Source: a virus | Virus record (IMG/VR): IMGVR_UViG_3300030099_005423 | Location: 1-22,634 of that record | Length of the DNA: 22,634 nt | Strand: one strand, 5' to 3' | Shown here: in pieces, positions 1 through 5,577 of the stretch | Layout of the letters: every line of letters begins with the position of its first letter | Position numbering within the stretch: position 1 is the stretch's first letter | Notes under the pieces: model-generated | Seen by the model: only the letters and a program-made list of their open reading frames with translations | Told to the model about the DNA's origin: nothing | The model's database searches: none | Made by a program: the position numbers and the translations under genes

Positions 1-2
1 AT

Positions 3-65
3 GGGAGTTATTTTCACAATTATATCACTGACTCGCAGTTACACATTGCGAAGATTGTTCAATAG
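3..65 (+). CDS. possible 3' end of an upstream gene (partial)
   Basis: Reading from base 3, an open frame runs off the left edge and stops at TAG 63-65, giving about 20 residues that end in HIAKIVQ. A competing frame from base 1 stops at 76-78 and looks less protein-like (arginine-rich). Too little is visible to name a product, and the first bases could equally be non-coding. Confidence 0.22.
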   Translation, partial: GSYFHNYITDSQLHIAKIVQ

Positions 66-69
66 GATT

Positions 70-186
70 AGGGCATGAATTTTGTATGTCATAAAAATGG
101 GTCACATACACTACATACAAAAACGAGTATGTATATGTTTGTATGTCATGCCCTATATAAGGGCAGACGTACATACACATACAAAC
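70..186. repeat. cluster of short direct and inverted repeats (iteron- or operator-like)
   Basis: The heptamer ACATACA occurs at 104-110, 113-119, 171-177 and 177-183, and its reverse complement TGTATGT at 83-89 and 140-146. A 12-bp direct repeat TTTGTATGTCAT occupies 81-92 and 138-149. AGGGCATG at 70-77 is the inverse of CATGCCCT at 147-154, and GTTTGTATGT (137-146) is inverse to ACATACAAAC (177-186). The cluster lies in the non-coding leader upstream of the first complete rightward gene. Such a density of short repeats is typical of replication-initiator iterons or of multi-site operators. The sequence alone does not say which. Confidence 0.6.
150..164. promoter_or_regulatory. 15-bp palindrome with TATATAA centre
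   Basis: GCCCT (150-154) and AGGGC (160-164) form a perfect inverted repeat around ATATA. The centre resembles a -10 box, which would place a transcript start near 166-170, upstream of the gene starting at 212, but no good -35 box is visible. It could be an operator over a weak promoter or a protein-binding dyad within the surrounding repeats. Confidence 0.4.
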
Positions 187-211
187 TGTCTGCAGCAGAA
201 TTTGAGGTACA

Positions 212-814
212 ATGAGGTACAAATATCGAAATAATGATTATAAGTTTTTTGATCGACAAAGTGAGATAATCGGTATCTCGGCATATCGAAGTTTACCTTA
301 TTATGTGTACGTGGAAAACTTTCTAAATATGAAAGAAAATTTTGACGATTACTACGGCAGGGATAATCTCGTTGAGTTGGTCGATGCAGATATGAGAGCA
401 CGTTTTGATAGTGCATTGAGAAACTTAAGATTTGCATTGAAAGAGAATCCAACAAGAGAAGATATAAAACATGTTGCCGGTCGTTGTGAGATTTGTAAAC
501 GAGGTCTCGCAGCGATGAAAAAGTATGTCGAAGATAATAAATTATTTATTCCACCGGTTGTTTGGATTGCAAAAACAGACGATCATAAATTTGGAATAGT
601 ACAAAGAGAACATCACAAATCCACGGCTGCCACCCAACATAAAGATATAAAATGTTTTTTTTCGTTATTAGAAGTCGCAATTATCCTAAACGACCATAAA
701 AAAACTTTGGATATAAAAAAGAGTCTGACCGATCACAATTTAAAAAGTGAGGTGGTCGAAGTTGTTCAATCTAAATATACGGAGGAAGAGTTTGATGAAC
801 CAATCCCATTCTGA
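212..814 (+). CDS. hypothetical protein, 200 aa
   Basis: Complete gene of 200 codons with an ATG preceded by GAGG at good spacing. I do not recognise the family. The protein is soluble, charged, and carries no membrane segment or signal peptide. The middle has helical character, with one CEICK pair of cysteines near residue 93 that is not followed by a second pair, so a zinc finger is not supported. The C terminus is acidic (EEEFDEP). The gene follows the repeat-rich leader, and its end overlaps the next gene by 20 bases, so the two are probably one operon. Its place outside the structural region suggests a regulatory or metabolic role, but that is only positional inference. Confidence 0.75.
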   Translation: MRYKYRNNDYKFFDRQSEIIGISAYRSLPYYVYVENFLNMKENFDDYYGRDNLVELVDADMRARFDSALRNLRFALKENPTREDIKHVAGRCEICKRGLAAMKKYVEDNKLFIPPVVWIAKTDDHKFGIVQREHHKSTAATQHKDIKCFFSLLEVAIILNDHKKTLDIKKSLTDHNLKSEVVEVVQSKYTEEEFDEPIPF

Positions 815-1166
815 AAAAAAACCAAATATAATATTAAACGAGTGCGAAGATATTCTTAAATTAAAAGGTAAACAATACGGAGACTATGTCGAGTTATTCG
901 ATCGGATGGCTGAACGTTTCTCGTTTTCGTTGGGAGAATATGTGACACCGGTTCGGGCAGCGATGATTATGGTCGAGTTGAAATTGGCACGAATGGATTT
1001 AAATTTACCTTGCCATGATGATTTTCAAGATGCGATTAATTACCTGGCGATTGCAGGAAGTTTGCAAAGTAGAGTCGAAGTCATAAAGAAAAGACCAAGA
1101 CCGGAGATAAAAGGTAATTATAAAGATATTGATTGGCAAGATATCCTAAAAAAGAAACCGGAATAA
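795..1166 (+). CDS. DUF6378-like phage protein
   Basis: I chose ATG 795 because GGAGG lies at 781-785, nine bases upstream. An earlier in-frame ATG at 747 lies deep inside the preceding gene and lacks such a site. The 123-aa product has a helical core running from GKQYGDYVELFDR through TPVRAAMIMVELKLAR to DDFQDAINYLAIAG. This matches the pattern I know from DUF6378 proteins of phages (a YGDP-like start, an M.LKIAR helix, then a D...DxxGYxA helix). The molecular function of that family is not established. An all-helical fold reminiscent of MazG-type proteins is possible but unproven. The basic tail (KKRPRPEIK) is probably disordered. It is co-transcribed with the gene upstream. Confidence 0.75.
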   Translation: MNQSHSEKKPNIILNECEDILKLKGKQYGDYVELFDRMAERFSFSLGEYVTPVRAAMIMVELKLARMDLNLPCHDDFQDAINYLAIAGSLQSRVEVIKKRPRPEIKGNYKDIDWQDILKKKPE

Positions 1167-1179
1167 TTAGGGCCCTATT

Positions 1180-1650
1180 TTGATAAAATATATAAAATCT
1201 GATCTTGGGATTGATGAACGTCTAAATGGCGAGGACTTCAGAGATGAACCGGTTGGATTAACTGCCGGTTCTCAATTGAGAAGACGGATATTATCTCAGA
1301 ACCTAATTGATCGATATTTTCAAAGAAAACTCATAACACCAAGGCAATATAATACTGCCAATTATTTATATACTTTATATCAAAAAGGCATTGCAAAAAG
1401 TTCGATGGCACTTGATATAAAAGTGAATGAGTCGAGAAAGAGTTTCGATAACTCATCAAATGCATATAGTGACTATATGAGGGCAATGAGGAAACTTCCA
1501 ACCGATTTATTCCAAGTGGTGCAATATATCGTGATTGAGGGATCAACGGCAACAAGTCTCGACCAAAAAGAATATGCATCTCGTAGGGTCTCCATGAATA
1601 AGTTACGAGATGCCCTCGACAAGTTATCTAATTATTTTGGTATCTATTGA
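1180..1650 (+). CDS. putative HTH protein, DUF6456/ArpU-like
   Basis: This 156-aa frame starts at TTG 1180, the only credible start after the in-frame stop at 1168-1170. The ribosome site is weak. The N-terminal half (roughly residues 30-70) is helical and polar. The C-terminal part, around TSLDQKEYASRRVSMNKLRDALDKL, ends in a helix followed by a NYFG motif. That resembles the C-terminal helix-turn-helix of DUF6456 proteins of Alphaproteobacteria and their phages, and more loosely sigma region 4 or ArpU-type phage regulators. A transcription-regulator role is therefore inferred, not shown. The gene is last in its rightward group and converges on the leftward operon across a terminator hairpin at 1652-1683. 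Confidence 0.6.
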   Translation: MIKYIKSDLGIDERLNGEDFRDEPVGLTAGSQLRRRILSQNLIDRYFQRKLITPRQYNTANYLYTLYQKGIAKSSMALDIKVNESRKSFDNSSNAYSDYMRAMRKLPTDLFQVVQYIVIEGSTATSLDQKEYASRRVSMNKLRDALDKLSNYFGIY

Positions 1651-1651
1651 T

Positions 1652-1683
1652 AAAAAAAAGACCCACCGGAGTCGATGGGTCTT
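1652..1683 (-). terminator. intrinsic terminator of the leftward operon
   Basis: On the minus strand the RNA folds as an 11-bp stem with an ACUC tetraloop (AAGACCCAUCG paired with CGGUGGGUCUU) followed by a run of U encoded by A 1652-1659. On the plus strand one pair becomes a C-A mismatch and no U run follows, so it works mainly for leftward transcripts. It sits 22 bases beyond the stop of the last leftward gene. Confidence 0.8.
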
Positions 1684-1704
1684 GTAGTTATGATATGGTA
1701 TATA

Positions 1705-2406
1705 TCAATCTTTGGAGTAATATTTTGCGATTGACTTTAGAGTATTAATTGCATCTTGTTCCGAAATCTTCTCTCGTGCGAATTGATCTGTTAAGTCTTG
1801 CAAGTCTTCAAGAAGAGTACTTTCCTCATATCCAACGTGTTCAAGTACTTCCTCCCAAGTATCAAAACTTGTCCCGTCATACAACTCGCCATCTTTATCA
1901 ATATAGACTCGAAACCTTTTTATTTTTGAATAGTCTTGAAATCCCTCCTCGTTCTTTTTTGGGTCTTTGTGACCTATGTGGATTTGAAAATCTTTGTAAC
2001 CAAAACATGGGAAGACATCATTTACATAAAATAAACAATCGAACTCGTTTGGTATTGTCTCAATATCCTCAATACATGACTCGAAATATTCTGTTATTAC
2101 ATCTTGTTTTGGTTTTTCTAAAACGTAGACCATCACATTTTCATAATACTCATCATCCGGATAATTAAATACTAGTGTATTATCCCAATCTTCAAGATGG
2201 TGGGCATGTTTACGATCTTCCAACTTGACATAAATTGAGAAGATTGACTTCCCATCCACAACCATATCAGAGTCGTGTCTCTCAACTGTTCCAATCATAT
2301 GTGTACAATTTAAATCTGTTCTTATGATTGTGTGATGATGATTTACGAATTGAACTCTCATCCCATCCGTTGCATCCATTAATTTGATTTTTGTTTTATT
2401 AGTCAT
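1705..2406 (-). CDS. hypothetical protein, 233 aa
   Basis: The start was set at ATG 2404-2406 (minus) because AGGAAGGA precedes it; an in-frame ATG further upstream has no such site. The 233-aa product is acidic and has no membrane segment. The N terminus (residues about 8-75) looks like a beta-rich domain with histidines and hydrophobic strands (MRVQFVNHHH, FSIYVKLED). The middle is rich in aromatic and acidic residues, and the C terminus is helical (LLEDLQDLTDQFAREKISEQ). I recognise no family. It is the last gene of a leftward three-gene operon and ends just before a strong terminator. Its position points to an early or host-interaction gene, which is inference only. Confidence 0.7.
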   Translation of the reverse strand: MTNKTKIKLMDATDGMRVQFVNHHHTIIRTDLNCTHMIGTVERHDSDMVVDGKSIFSIYVKLEDRKHAHHLEDWDNTLVFNYPDDEYYENVMVYVLEKPKQDVITEYFESCIEDIETIPNEFDCLFYVNDVFPCFGYKDFQIHIGHKDPKKNEEGFQDYSKIKRFRVYIDKDGELYDGTSFDTWEEVLEHVGYEESTLLEDLQDLTDQFAREKISEQDAINTLKSIAKYYSKD

Positions 2407-2462
2407 AACTATCCTTCCTATTAAGTTACTAAATAGAATAAACGTAATCAAGTCTATTCAAT

Positions 2463-2488
2463 ACAACCCACCGGAGTCGATGGGTTGT
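2463..2488 (-). repeat. intergenic hairpin, second copy of the CCCA...TGGG element
   Basis: The 18-mer at 2467-2484 (CCCACCGGAGTCGATGGG) is identical to 1662-1679, and the outer arms here are ACAA/TTGT. In minus-strand RNA it gives an 11-bp stem with an ACUC loop, but no U tract follows (AUUGAAUAG). It lies between two leftward genes, so it may act as an attenuator, an RNA-processing site or a 3'-end stabiliser rather than a full terminator. Confidence 0.65.
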
Positions 2489-2498
2489 CTTCAATAGA

Positions 2499-3089
2499 TT
2501 AGTGACCCCAACCGGAGGCAGTTTGTTTTTTTGGTACACCATCCCAAGGATATGCATATGAGAAAGAATTAATTGAGATTGAATTTGTTCTTCCGTTCAC
2601 TCTGCAAGTTGCGATGTCACTGATAATCTCATCAGTAGGTGTCACGTTGTCAGAATATTCATATTGTGTTGGGGTCACGTTACATCTGACCTTGGCAACT
2701 TTAATTGTGTTCTTGCCAACAACATCAATCACTTTGAAGAAATCGATATTTGTTTGGTCATATCCCCAACTTGAATAGAGGAAATCTCCAACCTTTAACG
2801 TGTGTGGTTGCATTCTACTTTTTTTGTATTCTTCTTTTTTCTGAAGAGATGCATTGTTATTCTCAATGGTGTCGTTTACAACTTTTTGAAGTTGTTCTTC
2901 ACTTTTAAATCTATAATACCATCTCGGTTTTTTCGATCTATTTGTGTAACATCTTGCAACGATCTCATCTCGTGTGAAGTCTCTGAAGAATTGTAGATTA
3001 TTAGTATCTGCAAATTGAGATGTAACCTCTTCCCAATCTGTAGACATTCCACGTTCTGCATGTATTTGATTTAGTTTTTCTTGGTTCAT
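2499..3089 (-). CDS. conserved phage/plasmid hypothetical with SSWGYDQTN motif
   Basis: Complete 196-aa gene with GGAAGGA seven bases before the ATG (minus strand, 3087-3089). The N-terminal half is helical and charged. From about residue 100 it contains VGDFLYSSWGYDQTN followed by FFKVIDVVGKNTIKV, a small beta barrel-like module I recall from many phage and plasmid proteins of unknown function. The protein ends with a PWDGVPKKQTASGWGH-type tail that is also typical of that group. No catalytic residues can be assigned. It is the middle gene of the leftward operon, 24 bases from the preceding gene, with a conserved hairpin downstream. The family resemblance is from memory and needs a profile search. 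Confidence 0.7.
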   Translation of the reverse strand: MNQEKLNQIHAERGMSTDWEEVTSQFADTNNLQFFRDFTRDEIVARCYTNRSKKPRWYYRFKSEEQLQKVVNDTIENNNASLQKKEEYKKSRMQPHTLKVGDFLYSSWGYDQTNIDFFKVIDVVGKNTIKVAKVRCNVTPTQYEYSDNVTPTDEIISDIATCRVNGRTNSISINSFSYAYPWDGVPKKQTASGWGH

Positions 3090-3113
3090 AATATTATCCT
3101 TCCAAAATAATTA

Positions 3114-3323
3114 TTAGAAACTCACAACATCAGTTGTTGGTTTCGGTTTGTTGTTAATCCAAGTTTCGAAAAAGTTTCTCGCCTCATCTCTTAACTCGTA
3201 ATGAGAACGATTCTTGTTCATCAGTCTTTCGAGTCGATAGAACTGATTATTTTTGTAACAAAGAAGAAGTTCTTTATCACTCTCGTAGAATATTGAATAT
3301 TCATTTTTATTATATAATAACAT
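3114..3323 (-). CDS. small hypothetical protein, 69 aa
   Basis: First gene of the leftward operon, 69 codons, with GAGGA five bases before its ATG (minus strand 3321-3323). The product starts with a short beta-like segment (YSIFYESDKELLLCYKNNQFYRLERL). It continues with a helix (YELRDEARNFFETWINN) and a polar tail. I recognise no family. The nearby near-consensus promoter and the good ribosome site support it as a real and well expressed gene. Part of its ribosome site overlaps the 17-bp element shared with the large terminase leader, so its translation or transcription may be controlled through that element. Confidence 0.7.
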   Translation of the reverse strand: MLLYNKNEYSIFYESDKELLLCYKNNQFYRLERLMNKNRSHYELRDEARNFFETWINNKPKPTTDVVSF

Positions 3324-3329
3324 GTAAAT

Positions 3330-3346
3330 CCTCGCCTGGTTTGTTA
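3330..3346. promoter_or_regulatory. 17-bp shared leader element, copy 1
   Basis: CCTCGCCTGGTTTGTTA here matches CCTCGCTTGGTTTGTTA at 4144-4160 with one mismatch. This copy lies in the 5' leader of the leftward operon, about ten to twenty-five bases after the expected start of transcription, and touches the ribosome site. A chance match of this quality somewhere in the window is not unlikely. Its position just past a strong promoter in both cases is what makes it notable. Confidence 0.45.
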
Positions 3347-3362
3347 TTAAAGTAATACTTGT

Positions 3363-3390
3363 ATTATATATGTTTATTTATGCATTTCAA
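3363..3390 (-). promoter_or_regulatory. sigma70-like promoter for the leftward operon
   Basis: On the minus strand TTGAAA (3385-3390) and a perfect TATAAT (3363-3368) are separated by 16 bases. The start would be near 3356, leaving a leader of about 33 bases before the first leftward gene. It is the best -10/-35 pair in this half of the window. Confidence 0.75.
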
Positions 3391-3423
3391 CAAAATAAGT
3401 GTTTTTTTTTGTCTTTTTTTTGA

Positions 3424-3429
3424 TATTAT
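3424..3429 (+). promoter_or_regulatory. possible -10 box giving a leaderless transcript
   Basis: TATTAT ends six bases before the ATG at 3436, and that gene has no visible Shine-Dalgarno sequence. If this is a -10 box, transcription would start at or next to the start codon. The upstream sequence is two T runs (T9 and T8) with no clear -35, so support is weak. Confidence 0.25.
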
Positions 3430-3435
3430 TAACAA

Positions 3436-3774
3436 ATGGTTATTAATAAAAATAATGGGGTTGCGACCAGGAGGAGGGGTCGCCCACAAGGATCAAAAAA
3501 CAAATCAAATCCAAACTTCGATAGTGCTGTTCTCATTAAAAACAGTATCAAGGAGGCAATGATTGAGTGTGAGAGGCGAGGTCGACCACTACACATATTA
3601 CTTGCAGACGAAATGTCAGACGGAAACCCATCAAGAACCTTGGGTAATCTGTCGAAGTTCTTGCCAAACGAGGTCAACCTCAATGTGACCAACAGTTTTA
3701 GCGATGCACTAACAGAACTCAATGCGAGGATCATGGAGGAGGCCCAAATAATCGAACATGATGAAGATGATTAG
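3436..3774 (+). CDS. putative terminase small subunit
   Basis: This 112-aa protein precedes the large terminase gene. It begins with a basic, AT-hook-like segment (RRRGRPQGSKNK, residues about 12-23) and a second RRGRP at about residues 47-51. A middle helical region follows (LIKNSIKEAMIECERR), then an LSKFLPNEVNLNVTN stretch and an acidic C terminus (EHDEDD). A DNA-binding N terminus with RGRP.GSKNK is common in small phage proteins found in the small-terminase position of marine and other phages. That plus its location suggests it selects phage DNA for packaging. The homology is not certain, and a nucleoid-type DNA-binding protein is the alternative. There is no ribosome site, so translation may be leaderless. 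It is separated from the large terminase by 402 bases. Confidence 0.55.
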   Translation: MVINKNNGVATRRRGRPQGSKNKSNPNFDSAVLIKNSIKEAMIECERRGRPLHILLADEMSDGNPSRTLGNLSKFLPNEVNLNVTNSFSDALTELNARIMEEAQIIEHDEDD

Positions 3775-4062
3775 TAGTCTTTGGCAATCAATTATAACTC
3801 GTTGATATATATAGATAAAATTTTAGGACTGCCCAAGGATATTCCGGCTGCCGTGGAAAAGTGAGATTTTGCACAAAAGCCCCCCATAAATTATATGCGA
3901 GGTGCAGTATATTTCTAATACCCCCCTTATAAATTTTGTGAATAAAAACAATAATGCATAAAAAAACTCTTGCATTTCGTTACAGCATAAAGTATCTATT
4001 TATATAACATACGTGATTTGTCTATGATCTCCTGGTTATAATAGTCAACGATGTTATCCTTT
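3775..4062. other. intergenic region upstream of the large terminase; candidate packaging or regulatory zone
   Basis: No credible coding frame is present. It holds two C6 tracts with similar right flanks: CCCCCCATAAATTA at 3880-3893 and CCCCCCTTATAAATT at 3921-3935. Their starts are 41 bases apart, about four helical turns. A GC-rich stretch at 3842-3856 includes CGGCTGCCG. The right part (from about 3973) has TTGCAT, 17 bases, then TATCTA, a modest promoter that could serve the candidate RNA at 4003-4090. Phage cos or pac sites often sit next to terminase genes, so this is the best candidate in the window, but no such site can be proved from sequence. Confidence 0.35.
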
Positions 4063-4090
4063 CATAGAGCCACCCCCGTGTGGCTCTTTT
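4003..4090 (+). ncRNA. candidate structured non-coding RNA or leader
   Basis: Between the two terminase genes, CTATGA (4022-4027) pairs with TCATAG (4062-4067) to close a 34-base interior that contains a weaker ATAA/TTAT stem. A perfect terminator follows at once, and its stem begins at 4066. The right side of the closing stem shares two bases with the terminator stem, so the two could compete. A modest promoter lies at about 3973-4001. It could be a small RNA, or the 3' end of the upstream mRNA with an attenuator. The 5' end is a guess. Confidence 0.35.
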
Positions 4091-4095
4091 AATTT
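4066..4095 (+). terminator. intrinsic terminator upstream of the large terminase
   Basis: AGAGCCAC (4066-4073) and GTGGCTCT (4080-4087) form a perfect 8-bp stem around CCCCGT, followed by TTTAATTT. It would end the transcript coming from the putative small terminase gene and separates it from the strong promoter that follows directly. Confidence 0.85.
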
Positions 4096-4123
4096 GACAA
4101 TAGTCACAAAAAAAATTAATAAT
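4094..4123 (+). promoter_or_regulatory. sigma70-like promoter for the large terminase/late operon
   Basis: Consensus TTGACA at 4094-4099 is followed after 18 bases by AATAAT (4118-4123, five of six consensus positions). The start would be near 4130, leaving a leader of about 45 bases. It lies right after the terminator and before a rightward block with no other clear promoter or terminator visible to me, so it probably drives packaging, modification and head genes. Confidence 0.7.
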
Positions 4124-4143
4124 AAATTCGGTCACTCATATTA

Positions 4144-4160
4144 CCTCGCTTGGTTTGTTA
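4144..4160. promoter_or_regulatory. 17-bp shared leader element, copy 2
   Basis: CCTCGCTTGGTTTGTTA, one mismatch from 3330-3346, lies in the leader of the large terminase about 15-30 bases after the predicted transcript start and 16 bases before the ATG. Having copies at both strong promoters suggests a common operator or RNA-binding site. Orientation relative to transcription differs between the two copies, which favours a DNA-binding protein over an RNA element. Confidence 0.45.
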
Positions 4161-4176
4161 GTGACCACTTTCTTTT

Positions 4177-5577
4177 ATGACAGATAAAAAAAGTGATGCG
4201 GCAGACACACTTCTAAAACTTCATAATGATCCCGTATTATTCGTTCGTACATGCTTACAAGCAGAACCACAAAAGTGGCAGCGACAAGCATTACGTAATA
4301 TTGTAAAAAATAATCGACTTTCGATACGAAGTGGTCATGCCGTTGGGAAAACGACATTTCTTAGTTGGACAATCCTCTGGTGGCTAACAACACATTACCC
4401 ATGCAAGATTGCAGCAACAGCCAACTCTGCGAGTCAGTTAGAACAAATTCTTTGGTCAGAAATCCAAAAGTGGCACAAGATGATGCCAAAAGGTTTCCAA
4501 GACGAATTGGAGTTCCGTTCTGATAAGATATCGATAAAAAGTGCTGCCGATAGTTTTTGTGTGGCAAGAACGAGTAGGAGAGAGAACCCAGAGGCACTAC
4601 AAGGTTTCCACTCTCCAAACATGCTTTTCATAATCGATGAGGCTTCCGGTGTACCAGATTTGATCTTTGAGGTCGCACAAGGTGCTATGTCAACTCCAGG
4701 TGCAAAGACAATCATGGTGGGCAACCCCAATCGTGCATCCGGATATTTCTATGACTCGTTCAAGAAAAATGCAGAGAGTTGGAAAACAATGACTGTTGCA
4801 TGTCACGATTCCGATACTGTTGACCCACAATACATAAAAGATATGAAGAAACAGTATGGCGAAGATAGTAATGTCTATAGAGTTCGTGTACTCGGCTTAC
4901 CTCCGGAAACAGATGATAACTCAATAATCAGTCGCACTCTCGTTGAGTCTGCCATAGACAGAGACGTTGACCCCGTTGAGACGATGCCGGTGTGGGGAGT
5001 AGACATTGCACGACATGGTTCAGATCGATGTGCCTTGGCAAAACGAAAAGGCAACGTTGTTACTGAACCCATAAAGTTTTGGGGAGATAAAGACCTCATG
5101 GAGACTGTCGGAGTAATCATGGCAGAATATGAGTCTACCCCATATAGAGAAAGACCGAGCGAAATATTAGTTGATAGTATCGGTCTTGGTGCAGGAGTGG
5201 TGGATAGGTTGGTGGAATTAGATATGCCAGCACGAGGCATAAATGTGGCAGAAAGTTCAAGTATGACGGACAGATACATGAGACTTAGAGATGAGTTATG
5301 GTTCAAATGTCGTGAATGGCTTGAGGCAAAAGATTGCAAGATACCGGATCAAGATGAACTTGTGAACGAGATTACCAACGTTCGATATGAGATATTGTCG
5401 AGTGGCAAATTCAAGGTCGAGTCAAAAGACCAAATGAAGAAACGTGGATTTAGAAGTCCAGACGTTGCCGATGCACTCATGTTGACCTTTGCTGGTATGG
5501 CAGTTCGTGCTGCAGGTGGTTCGGCATATAAGTTCAATTCAAAAATAGATTATGGCGATAGTGGTTGGATTGTATGA
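4177..5577 (+). CDS. terL: terminase large subunit (packaging ATPase/nuclease)
   Basis: This 466-aa protein has the two expected domains. The N-terminal ATPase carries the Walker A motif SGHAVGKT (residues 52-59), a Walker B FIIDE (151-155, with catalytic E155) and a coupling-type stretch TIMVGNP (178-184). The C-terminal nuclease has acidic residues in GVDIARHGSD (D276), ILVDSIG (D333) and SPDVADAL (D429, D432), as in RNase H-like terminase nucleases. It translocates phage DNA into the prohead through the portal, powered by ATP, and cuts the concatemer. The length is normal for the family. No good ribosome site precedes the ATG, although a strong promoter does. The gene ends in an ATGA overlap with the next. 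Unusually, a DNA-modification cassette of about 2.8 kb and a small-protein cluster separate it from the portal gene. Confidence 0.96.
   Translation: MTDKKSDAADTLLKLHNDPVLFVRTCLQAEPQKWQRQALRNIVKNNRLSIRSGHAVGKTTFLSWTILWWLTTHYPCKIAATANSASQLEQILWSEIQKWHKMMPKGFQDELEFRSDKISIKSAADSFCVARTSRRENPEALQGFHSPNMLFIIDEASGVPDLIFEVAQGAMSTPGAKTIMVGNPNRASGYFYDSFKKNAESWKTMTVACHDSDTVDPQYIKDMKKQYGEDSNVYRVRVLGLPPETDDNSIISRTLVESAIDRDVDPVETMPVWGVDIARHGSDRCALAKRKGNVVTEPIKFWGDKDLMETVGVIMAEYESTPYRERPSEILVDSIGLGAGVVDRLVELDMPARGINVAESSSMTDRYMRLRDELWFKCREWLEAKDCKIPDQDELVNEITNVRYEILSSGKFKVESKDQMKKRGFRSPDVADALMLTFAGMAVRAAGGSAYKFNSKIDYGDSGWIV

Noticed and set aside
1749-2168. Plus-strand frame of 139 codons opposite the last leftward gene
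   Set aside because: No ribosome site, composition unlike other proteins here, and the minus-strand gene has a strong ribosome site and operon context.
3880-3935. CRISPR-like or tandem repeat array at the C6 tracts
   Set aside because: Only two short similar units with no constant repeat-spacer pattern.
4003-4090. tRNA-like structure
   Set aside because: No T-loop GTTCRA sequence, no acceptor stem and no CCA end. The stems seen fit a general structured RNA or attenuator only.
4875-5339. Minus-strand open frame of 154 codons within the large terminase
   Set aside because: Antisense to conserved nuclease-domain sequence with no supporting signals.
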